Shown here one piece after another: positions 47,407 through 54,113 of a stretch of DNA of 64,000 nt. Each line of letters opens with the position of its first letter. The stretch's first letter is position 1. Made by a program: the position numbers and the translations under genes. Origin of the DNA: Sphingomonas sp. 3P27F8 (GTDB taxonomy: Bacteria; Pseudomonadota; Alphaproteobacteria; Sphingomonadales; Sphingomonadaceae); the NCBI RefSeq assembly GCF_005502745.1, contig NZ_SCNL01000001.1, forward strand, positions 372,001 to 436,000. Reading direction: 5' to 3'. A model generated the notes under the pieces. The model was not told where the DNA came from. It was given only the letters and a program-made list of their open reading frames with translations, and did no database searches.

Positions 47407-48162
47407 TCACCCATCGACCTTGTCGGCCGGACGGTGGTCCTCGTTGAGCATGTGATTGCCGTCGACCGCGAACGTCGCGTGGTACTCGCCTTCGAGGTCG
47501 AGGTAGAACCCGCGCAAGCGTTTCCAGCGCATCACCGCGAGCGCTGCGGCGAGAGCGTTCATGTCCGCTATCTGGACATTGGAGCGATAGATGTCTGCGC
47601 CGCTCGTCTCGATCGGGATACGTCCGCGGGCGGTGGAATGGCCGCGTACCGAAGGGGTGCTCGTGGTGACGCGGACCATCCCCATGAGCTGGTCATCGAC
47701 GAGCGTGAGCCCGATGCCGGTGTCGATGAAAGGAATGTCGCGCGCCTGCAGTGCCGGAACGATCTCGGCACGCGCCTCGACGCTGTCAACGCAGAGGAAG
47801 GCGAAGTCGACCTCATCGAGCAACTTGAAATTGTCAGCGTCGAGGTGCGCCGCGTGCGCCTCGATGCTCGCGTGCATCCGGCCATATATGCGCGCGAAGT
47901 AATCGACCTTGAACATCTCGGCGTTGACTTCGGCCTGCGATGCGGCGCCGGGCGCGCGAAACGCATTGTGCTGCTCCATCACATCGCCATCGATGAGGAG
48001 AATCCGCTCGACCGGCGTCTTGGCAACGAGATCGAGGATGTACGAGCCGTTGCCGCCACAGCCGATGATGGCGATCGTCCCGCCGACAAGACGTGCCGAC
48101 ACCGCATCGATCCCGGCGCGCGGGCTGGCCGTATCGGCGTAGATGAACGGGGAGACCGACAT
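47407..48162 (-). CDS. ThiF family E1-like adenylyltransferase
   Basis: 251 aa. The E1/MoeB/ThiF nucleotide-binding core is intact: GCGGNG (34-39), DGD (58-60), Asn66 and Arg69 (HNAFRAPG), Lys85 (FKVDYFA), and the FAFLCVDS ... FIDTGIG segment. There is no separate catalytic-cysteine domain. GSYILDLVAKTP and QIADMNALAAALAVMRWK match the ThiF subgroup encoded beside multiubiquitin-type ubiquitin-like proteins. It should adenylate the C-terminus of a ubiquitin-like protein, most likely the product of the adjacent upstream gene, 11 bases away. Confidence 0.88.
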   Translation of the reverse strand: MSVSPFIYADTASPRAGIDAVSARLVGGTIAIIGCGGNGSYILDLVAKTPVERILLIDGDVMEQHNAFRAPGAASQAEVNAEMFKVDYFARIYGRMHASIEAHAAHLDADNFKLLDEVDFAFLCVDSVEARAEIVPALQARDIPFIDTGIGLTLVDDQLMGMVRVTTSTPSVRGHSTARGRIPIETSGADIYRSNVQIADMNALAAALAVMRWKRLRGFYLDLEGEYHATFAVDGNHMLNEDHRPADKVDG

Positions 48163-48173
48163 GATGACGACTC

Positions 48174-48575
48174 TCAGCTCAGCACGGTGACGTTGGCGTT
48201 GATCAGCATGCCGTCGGCCACGGGCACCACATCGCCGGGTGTCAGCGAGCCGGCGGGCCGCGTCGCCACCCCTCGGCGGTAGGTAACCGTGGCGGTCGAC
48301 CAGGGCCGCTCGAGATCGGGATAGGCGAGCGCCAGAATCTGCTCGAACGTCGCGAGGTCACCGCGCAAGCCGTGCCAGCGTCCGTTGACGCAAACGAGCG
48401 TCCGGCCCGCATCGACATTGGCAGGACGCGCGCTGCTGCGCTCGTGCTCGCCGACCAGGTAATAGGGCGCGCGCCGGGCGGCGGGCGTCGCCGTGGACGG
48501 ATTTACGTCATGCTGGAGGCCTGCGGGCACCGCAGCTCCTTCGCCGACGGTCTTGGTCGTGAGCATCGTCATCAT
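48174..48575 (-). CDS. Multiubiquitin-type ubiquitin-like protein
   Basis: 133 aa. An unstructured N-terminus of about 55 residues is followed by one beta-grasp domain: VCVNGRW, LATFEQILALAYPDL, ATVTYRRG, AGSLTPGD and a final VADGMLINANVTVLS. These match the multiubiquitin/ubiquitin-like family found with ThiF-type E1 genes. The C-terminus lacks a diglycine, ending VTVLS. The start is preceded by AAGGAG (ATG 48575 or 48572). It is probably the modifier or substrate of the ThiF protein. Confidence 0.8.
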   Translation of the reverse strand: MMTMLTTKTVGEGAAVPAGLQHDVNPSTATPAARRAPYYLVGEHERSSARPANVDAGRTLVCVNGRWHGLRGDLATFEQILALAYPDLERPWSTATVTYRRGVATRPAGSLTPGDVVPVADGMLINANVTVLS

Positions 48576-48586
48576 CAGTCTCCTTT

Positions 48587-49480
48587 TCAGTAGGGATCGA
48601 GATCGGCGTTGGTGTGCCGCTGGGTGGCGAAGTCGTATTGCGCCTGGATCACGGCGCTGCGCAGATCCGCGTAGGCTTTCGCGGCGGTGGTGAACCCGCA
48701 CCAATCGATGCGATCGACGATATCGTGCCAGACGACGGCCGGGTCGTTGCGGGCGATGCCTAGATCGGCGAGCACCTCGGTCAGGAGCGAGAGCGCGATC
48801 GTGGAGTTGGGCACGACATTCTTCTGGCGCATGGGGACAATCTGCAGTCGGTCGACCAGCGGCGAGGGTAGGTTGGACGGGTCCGAGCACTGGATGAACC
48901 AGCTTACCTCACCCAGGTCGGCGCTGGTGGCGATCCGGTCCTCGCGCCAGGCGCGCCCAAGCATCGGGTCGACCATTGCCACCAAGGCCATCGCGGCATC
49001 GGCATTGTGCTCAGCACCAACCACGGTGACGACCGGATTGGCGCATCGCGTCGCGGCCATCGCAGTCACGACAGGCGACACCCATAGGGCTTCGTTGATC
49101 TCGCCCGATGCCGACACATTCATCGCGATGACAGGGTCGGACAGGTTTAGGATCACGTGCGGCACGCCCGCGGCGGATGCGAGCATCCGCGCGGCGTGGG
49201 TGCGCCCGGAGCCGGCATGTCCAACCAATGCCGTCGCGGGCATCTTGAACCACGGCCGTTCCGCCGCGAGATGGTCGTCACAGGCGTCGGCGACCGCGTC
49301 GATGAAATCGCGCTGCCAGTCATGACCGAGGTCGAACGCGATGCCGCCGGGGCCGAGGCGGTCACCGCCCATCAGCGCGAACGGCTCACCGAGGCCGAGC
49401 GGCGGTGTGGACGCGGCCGTCGAGTGGCCGACGATCATCGCCGGCGTCGCGGGCTCGAACGGAGCGGGGAGCGTGTTCAC
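48587..49480 (-). CDS. AAA+ ATPase-like protein with degenerate Walker motifs
   Basis: 297 aa from a GTG that overlaps the upstream stop (GTGA). The P-loop reads GHAGSGRT (87-94), with Arg93 where Lys is expected. The Walker B equivalent VVTVVGAEHNAD lacks the usual DE pair. A Lon-like sensor segment, FIQCSDPSNLPSPLVDRLQI, is present. So the fold looks like a Lon/Clp-type AAA+ module whose ATPase may be weak or lost. It probably remodels or recognises substrates of the ubiquitin-like system encoded downstream in the same operon. Confidence 0.75.
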   Translation of the reverse strand: MNTLPAPFEPATPAMIVGHSTAASTPPLGLGEPFALMGGDRLGPGGIAFDLGHDWQRDFIDAVADACDDHLAAERPWFKMPATALVGHAGSGRTHAARMLASAAGVPHVILNLSDPVIAMNVSASGEINEALWVSPVVTAMAATRCANPVVTVVGAEHNADAAMALVAMVDPMLGRAWREDRIATSADLGEVSWFIQCSDPSNLPSPLVDRLQIVPMRQKNVVPNSTIALSLLTEVLADLGIARNDPAVVWHDIVDRIDWCGFTTAAKAYADLRSAVIQAQYDFATQRHTNADLDPY

Positions 49481-50151
49481 TCGCCGCGCCACATTCTCAG
49501 CGGCCGCAGGCCGCCGGCAACGCGACCCTCCTTTTTCAGCCGTGCCTCGGTTTCGAACATCTCGTCGACCAGCCGCTTCTCGAGGGCGTGGTCGCCGTTC
49601 GCTGCGGCATAGGCGAGGTATTCGCGGAAATGCGGCTTCTGCCAGCGCAGCCAGTCGCACATCCGGTCGCGTTCGCTGCGGCCATCGAAGCGGATCGACC
49701 ATTCGGGCGCGTTATCGCTGGCGCGCTCGAGATCGAGATAGAAACGGCCCTTACGCTCGCGGATGTAGAGATGGATTGTGCGGCGGGCCGCGGCTTTCTT
49801 GCGGCGACGCTCGGCATCCTCGATCGCCTCCTTGCGGGCCTTGCAGGCGATCACCGCGATGATCGGGTCGAGCGGCGCGGCGCCCAAGGTGAGCACTAGC
49901 CGGCCCCAGAATTCCAGCCTGTCGGCCTGTTCCTTCGCCATGGCGAGGATCGCCGTGCATTCGGCGCGCGAATCGAACACACCAGACCAGATGCGCACGG
50001 TGGAATTGGTGCCGGGGCGCTCGAACAGGAGCGCGACGCCATTTCTTGCGTCGAGATCGCGCACCATGCGAAATGCAATCGGACGAATGCGGGCCGGTTT
50101 GAGCGCGACCCGCTCCGCCGCGTCCGCATGCATCCGTTCAAACAGTCCCAT
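49477..50151 (-). CDS. Hypothetical protein, first gene of the ubiquitin-like operon
   Basis: 224 aa. A basic, helical middle part (CKARKEAIEDAERRRKKAAARR) is flanked by beta-rich segments on both sides (VALLFERPG and HLYIRERKGRFYLDLE). I find no E2-like catalytic cysteine context. It leads the operon with the AAA+, ubiquitin-like and ThiF genes and overlaps the AAA+ start. Function unknown. Confidence 0.75.
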   Translation of the reverse strand: MGLFERMHADAAERVALKPARIRPIAFRMVRDLDARNGVALLFERPGTNSTVRIWSGVFDSRAECTAILAMAKEQADRLEFWGRLVLTLGAAPLDPIIAVIACKARKEAIEDAERRRKKAAARRTIHLYIRERKGRFYLDLERASDNAPEWSIRFDGRSERDRMCDWLRWQKPHFREYLAYAAANGDHALEKRLVDEMFETEARLKKEGRVAGGLRPLRMWRGE

Positions 50152-50171
50152 GACCTCTCACACTCGTTATG

Positions 50172-50229
50172 TAGAGAGCTGTGTATAATCCTAAACACTT
50201 CGCGTCAAGAGAAATAGAGAACTCTCTAT
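50172..50229. promoter_or_regulatory. Divergent promoter with TAGAGA inverted repeats
   Basis: The minus strand carries TTGACG and TATACA 15 bases apart, pointing to the ubiquitin-like operon; the plus strand has a perfect TATAAT (50184-50189). A perfect 7-bp inverted repeat ATAGAGA/TCTCTAT (50214-50229) and a separate TAGAGAG half-site (50172-50178) flank these boxes. This layout fits repression or activation of both directions by the MerR-like protein encoded to the right. Confidence 0.6.
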
Positions 50230-50277
50230 CTGATCGCTGTTCTTGCTCCGCGACGGTTGGCACGGCACGCAGGCGCT

Positions 50278-50910
50278 GTGAGCGGGCATGCACAACCACC
50301 GGCGATTCGATTGGGCTATGAGGAGGCGACGACGCTGCTCATGGCGGCGCTCGAGCAGCCGGAAAGCGCGCGCTCAGCATTTCAGGCGCGAATACGCCAG
50401 CTGCAGCGGATCGGGCTGCTGAAGAAGCCCGACGGCAAAGCCTATGAGCGTTTCAGCTACGGCCTGGTCGAACTCGCAGCCCTAGCAACCGCTTTCCGCT
50501 TGATGGCGGCGTTCATGCTGCCGATCGTTGCGGTCCGATATGTGAGCGAGCGGTGGGCTGACTTCATCCCTGCGCTTGTCGCCGGGCTGGGGCCTGACCA
50601 TGCGCGCAGCCGCTGGGGCGAAGGTCAGCCACTCGACGCCAGCTTCGTGGCGATTGAAGGAGTGGCGTTGGCGCGTCTCGGACAGAAGGCGGCGAGCGAC
50701 ACGCGCTACGACGGGCCACTCGGACTGATCACCTGCCACCCGGACAACGACGCCCTAAGCAAGGTATGGGGCGAGACGACGCGGCAGGGCATCGTTTTCG
50801 ACACGCGGCCGTATATGTCGGCGCTGATTACGAACCTCGCCACGCTCGAAACGGTGAGCGAGGAGCAGGTTGCGGACGAAATTGACCGGCTCCGGTTCAG
50901 CGCGCTTTAG
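50278..50910 (+). CDS. MerR-like regulator candidate, divergent from the ubiquitin-like operon
   Basis: 210 aa from GTG 50278 (TTG 50257 is an alternative). An N-terminal segment resembles a MerR-type winged helix and wing (ARIRQLQRIGLLKKPDG, then RFSYGLVELAALATAF). The C-terminal domain is unrecognised and may sense a ligand or partner. Position, orientation and the palindromes in front suggest it controls itself and the divergent operon. Confidence 0.6.
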   Translation: MSGHAQPPAIRLGYEEATTLLMAALEQPESARSAFQARIRQLQRIGLLKKPDGKAYERFSYGLVELAALATAFRLMAAFMLPIVAVRYVSERWADFIPALVAGLGPDHARSRWGEGQPLDASFVAIEGVALARLGQKAASDTRYDGPLGLITCHPDNDALSKVWGETTRQGIVFDTRPYMSALITNLATLETVSEEQVADEIDRLRFSAL

Positions 50911-50928
50911 CAGCGAAATGCGGGTAAC

Positions 50929-51768
50929 CTAGAGTTCCTGAAGCCTCGCCCGCTCGGCGTGCGTAAGGTTCCAGGGCCTCGCCGGATCCGCGTCGATGGG
51001 AACTGCGCGCATGGCAGCCTCCGGAACAGGTTGCAGGGTCGTGAAATCGCAATCGAAGCCAATCATCACCCCCGCACCGCGATTGGCGACACTGCTGATG
51101 AGCGGATCGTAGGCCGACAGAAACGGGTGGGCGATGACATCGCTTAATCGCACCGGAATGTTGCGCGACGACAAACGCTCCTCGATCTCCACGATCAGAG
51201 TCTCTGGAAGCGTCGTGGCTTCAACGACGATATGTGGGTGCGGCCGATCGGTGAAATAACAGCGTGGCGTGTTCGCCAACGTCAGGGAGCCGGTCAAAGC
51301 GCCGCCGTACAAACCTGCGTGCAACGCCATGTTCCGGCCTTCGATGTCCGCAAACACGGCCACTCTATCGGCGATGACCAGCTTCGACTTTCGGTCCTTT
51401 TGCCCCCATCGCGCATGGGGGATCAGCTCCTTCTCAACGCCAGCCCAAGCGACCCACTCCGCGATCGGCCGAAGGGCGCAAAGGGTCCAGAGCGGGAAGG
51501 TATCCGGAGATATGTCAGCCGCCGTCACCATCGCGATGACGCGTTGAATGCGAGTGATCGATGCGACCCGGCTCTTCAAAAAGGCGAACTGAACCGGCAG
51601 GGACGGATCGGTCGGGTCGAGATCCAGGCGTTCGTCGGCGATCCTGACCGATACAGACGCCTGATTTCGCTGGATGATGGCGATGTCGCTTGCGCTCGGG
51701 GTCGCGCAGGCGGCGACGATGCTGCGGGCACGCTCCTCGATGATCCCCAGGTCCATGAAGTTACTCAT
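50929..51768 (-). CDS. Hypothetical protein, last gene of the ParB operon
   Basis: 279 aa, mixed alpha/beta. It starts at the ATG overlapping the upstream gene by 8 bases. Notable segments are WGQKDRKSKLVIADRVAVFADIEG and DRPHPHIVVEATT. The HPH is not followed by the Ser/Asp spacing of JAB proteases. No family recognised. Confidence 0.72.
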   Translation of the reverse strand: MSNFMDLGIIEERARSIVAACATPSASDIAIIQRNQASVSVRIADERLDLDPTDPSLPVQFAFLKSRVASITRIQRVIAMVTAADISPDTFPLWTLCALRPIAEWVAWAGVEKELIPHARWGQKDRKSKLVIADRVAVFADIEGRNMALHAGLYGGALTGSLTLANTPRCYFTDRPHPHIVVEATTLPETLIVEIEERLSSRNIPVRLSDVIAHPFLSAYDPLISSVANRGAGVMIGFDCDFTTLQPVPEAAMRAVPIDADPARPWNLTHAERARLQEL

Positions 51769-52849
51769 CGCCACATGCCCCGCTCGATGCCGGCGACCGG
51801 TTCCGCGTCGCGGGATCGGGATCCCAAACGCGGCCCGACGCACCGCAGAACAGCCGCCGCGGCTGTTCGAACTCCGCGCGGATCGAATGCGTGTCGTATT
51901 CGAACCTCGAGTATGCATGTGAGATCACCATGTCGTCCGACAGCACCGGATGCTCGACAAGCTGGGTGATCGGTCGTCCGCGCATTGCCGTGAGCACGGT
52001 GTCTGGCGCGGAGCGCCCTAAAATCTCTATCGAGTTTCGATTCCATCTGAAGTTGGGATTTGATTCATCCCAGCCGTGACACCTGACGTGACCATCGGTC
52101 GTCCAGATGGTCAGCGCTTGCGACAGCCAGAGTGGTATCTCCGACTGTTCACCCCGGAGGATCTTTGCGACGTCGCCATATTGGGCGGCGGCGTTCAGCA
52201 CCAGTTGATCGACCCAGCCGTCCGCTCCCTGCCGCGCCAGTTCGGCCTTCCGGGCGAAGCGTAAATCTTGCTGCGGTGACGCGAGTTCGGCCTCAAGGCT
52301 GTCGGGGTCCGTGGTCTCCAGTGTTTCGATGGAAGGTCGAAGTTTGTCGTCGAGGCAACGGAACCTCAACCCGAAGGTCACACCATCTCGCGGCAGCCAG
52401 AATTCGGTATAGATGATGCGGATATCAACGAGTGTTTCGTAGACGCCGCCGGCCCAATATTCAGCGAACGCCTTGCGGGCTCGCACGCGCAGGTCGTGCA
52501 AAACGTCGGCAAGAGCACCAAAGCCGAACGCTGCAAGATCCTTGACGCCTTCGCCTACGAGAAAGGCTACGGAGCCTGCCTGGTTCTCCAGCGCGTCAGG
52601 ATCGCGTCCCTCCTCATCGACCGATTGGTATCTGACGGCCAGGATGGCGCCGGGCGCAAGCTCGACCTCGACCTCGAAATCATGCAGGTCGCGAAGACCG
52701 GCGCCGATGCGGATCGACCGGACGATCGGACGCGGATCGCTGAACGCGACCAACTTCCTTTCGATGTCATCCAGGATTTCAAGCGCGAGATCCGACGCGC
52801 TTTGCCTACCATATTCCCTACGCCATATATTCACGATCCGTGACTCCAT
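51761..52849 (-). CDS. Hypothetical protein of the ParB operon
   Basis: 362 aa from the ATG that shares one base with the upstream stop. The N-terminal half contains a DFEVEVELAPGAILAVRY beta region and the middle a YTEFWLPRDGVTFGLRFRCLDD segment. The protein is acidic overall. No transmembrane segments or known motifs are seen. Confidence 0.72.
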   Translation of the reverse strand: MESRIVNIWRREYGRQSASDLALEILDDIERKLVAFSDPRPIVRSIRIGAGLRDLHDFEVEVELAPGAILAVRYQSVDEEGRDPDALENQAGSVAFLVGEGVKDLAAFGFGALADVLHDLRVRARKAFAEYWAGGVYETLVDIRIIYTEFWLPRDGVTFGLRFRCLDDKLRPSIETLETTDPDSLEAELASPQQDLRFARKAELARQGADGWVDQLVLNAAAQYGDVAKILRGEQSEIPLWLSQALTIWTTDGHVRCHGWDESNPNFRWNRNSIEILGRSAPDTVLTAMRGRPITQLVEHPVLSDDMVISHAYSRFEYDTHSIRAEFEQPRRLFCGASGRVWDPDPATRNRSPASSGACGDE

Positions 52850-53136
52850 CAGCCGCCGCCACGGGCGGCAGCCGCGTCTTCCTCGATCAAACGCTCGCGC
52901 GCTTCGCACATCAGGACCGGGTTATCATTGGAGACCCAGGACACGTACCGGTGTTCGTTGCAGTAACAGCGCAGGCCCTTCACGGTCAGATACCAATCCC
53001 GGGCAGGACAGGTCGCGCAGGCCGGCCACGGATCGGGACGATGCTTGTCCGACAGCTGCGCGAGCACGACGCTGTCGTCCTTCCCGATCAGCTGCTGGAT
53101 CTCGCCGAACGAGCAGATCCGCGTTTCCCTAGCCAT
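52849..53136 (-). CDS. Small cysteine-rich protein (putative zinc-binding)
   Basis: 95 aa. A CATCPARDWYLTVKGLRCYC cluster gives a CxxC and a CxC separated by about 14 residues, followed by a His (NEHRY), a likely zinc knuckle. The start ATG 53136 has GGAGAG upstream; ATG 53163, overlapping parB, does not. It could bind nucleic acid or proteins alongside the ParB-like protein. Confidence 0.7.
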   Translation of the reverse strand: MARETRICSFGEIQQLIGKDDSVVLAQLSDKHRPDPWPACATCPARDWYLTVKGLRCYCNEHRYVSWVSNDNPVLMCEARERLIEEDAAAARGGG

Positions 53137-53155
53137 CGCGTCTCTCCGAGAGCTG

Positions 53156-54016
53156 TCAGACATCGCGGTCGAACCAGGTCTTGAGAACCTCGGCGAAGCG
53201 GTCGTGGATGAGCTTTGCGAACTCCAGCCGGTAGCTGGGATGCAGCTCGAGCATGGGCTTGACCTTGATCGCGAACCCGCCGCGATGGTCGGGCTGGACG
53301 GTGGCGATCACCTTGTCGTGGCGGTTGCGCACCTCGAACGGCCTGATCTCGGCCTTGTTGGCGGCCGCCGCCTTGAGCTCGGCGGCGACGCGGGTTGCCG
53401 CATAGCCCTTGCTTGCGATGAGGCCGGCGCGCTCGATGAGGCGGGCGCGGGTTTCGTCGTTCTCGATCAGCGGCGCGAGCTCGATCCACTGGGTGAGGCT
53501 GATCGCACGGCGATCGGGGAAAGCATCGAGGATCGCGGCCGGCGCCTTCTGGAACGCCAGCCCCCGGTTCATCGTGCTCTTGTCAACACCGACCATCTTG
53601 GCGAGCGCGGCTTCGGTCTTGACGATGCCGTCGCCCAGCATTCGGGACCATCCGTCGGACAGATCCCACAGGCTGACCGGCACGGCTTCGCGGTCGTCGC
53701 GGTAGGCGATGCCGATCGCGGCGTCGCGCGGGAGATCCGTGTGCATACGGATGCGCAATTCGACCCCGGCGACGATACACGCCTCCCGGCGCCGCGACCC
53801 GGCAAACAGCTCGATAACGCCATCCTTGGCGGTCTCGCCGTGCGCGTCGTTGATCTGGCCGACCTCCTTGATTTCGTCGGCGAGAGCGGCGACACTGTCG
53901 GGCGAATGCGACGTCCGCGCGCGCGGGTTGAGCGACGAGAGCCGCACCGTCGCCGGATCGACATGGACGATCCGGGTGGTCGAGCGGAAGGAAGGAAGGG
54001 GAAGCTGGTTGGGCAT
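53156..54016 (-). CDS. ParB/RepB/Spo0J-like protein
   Basis: 286 aa. A ParB N-terminal domain (VDPATVRLSSLNPRA, LADEIKEVGQIN, ELFAGSRRREA) carries the conserved arginine motif of the CTP-binding ParB fold; a helix-turn-helix (EAALAKMVGVDKSTMNRGL) follows. No ParA is encoded in the window, so its role may be regulation or mobilisation rather than partition. The start is preceded by CGAGGAA; the 15-base motif lies 53 bases upstream. First gene of a four-gene operon. Confidence 0.88.
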   Translation of the reverse strand: MPNQLPLPSFRSTTRIVHVDPATVRLSSLNPRARTSHSPDSVAALADEIKEVGQINDAHGETAKDGVIELFAGSRRREACIVAGVELRIRMHTDLPRDAAIGIAYRDDREAVPVSLWDLSDGWSRMLGDGIVKTEAALAKMVGVDKSTMNRGLAFQKAPAAILDAFPDRRAISLTQWIELAPLIENDETRARLIERAGLIASKGYAATRVAAELKAAAANKAEIRPFEVRNRHDKVIATVQPDHRGGFAIKVKPMLELHPSYRLEFAKLIHDRFAEVLKTWFDRDV

Positions 54017-54069
54017 CGCGTGTTCCTCGATTGGTGACAAGAATCGATCTGCCCGATGGGCGCTCGCCC

Positions 54070-54084
54070 TAGCGATGTAAGTCC
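54070..54084 (-). promoter_or_regulatory. Element-specific 15-base motif, copy 2
   Basis: GGACTTACATCGCTA on the minus strand, in the 97-bp gap before the ParB-like gene, 53 bases from its ATG. Confidence 0.8.
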
Positions 54085-54113
54085 CTGCAAATGCCGCGCG
54101 CAGGACCGTTGCC

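Noticed and set aside
49477..50151. E2-like conjugating enzyme in the UBL operon
   Set aside because: No cysteine in an E2-like context and no Pro-rich core motif.
50929..51768. JAB/MPN-type protease for the UBL system
   Set aside because: The HPH motif is present, but the following Ser and Asp ligands are not at the required spacing.
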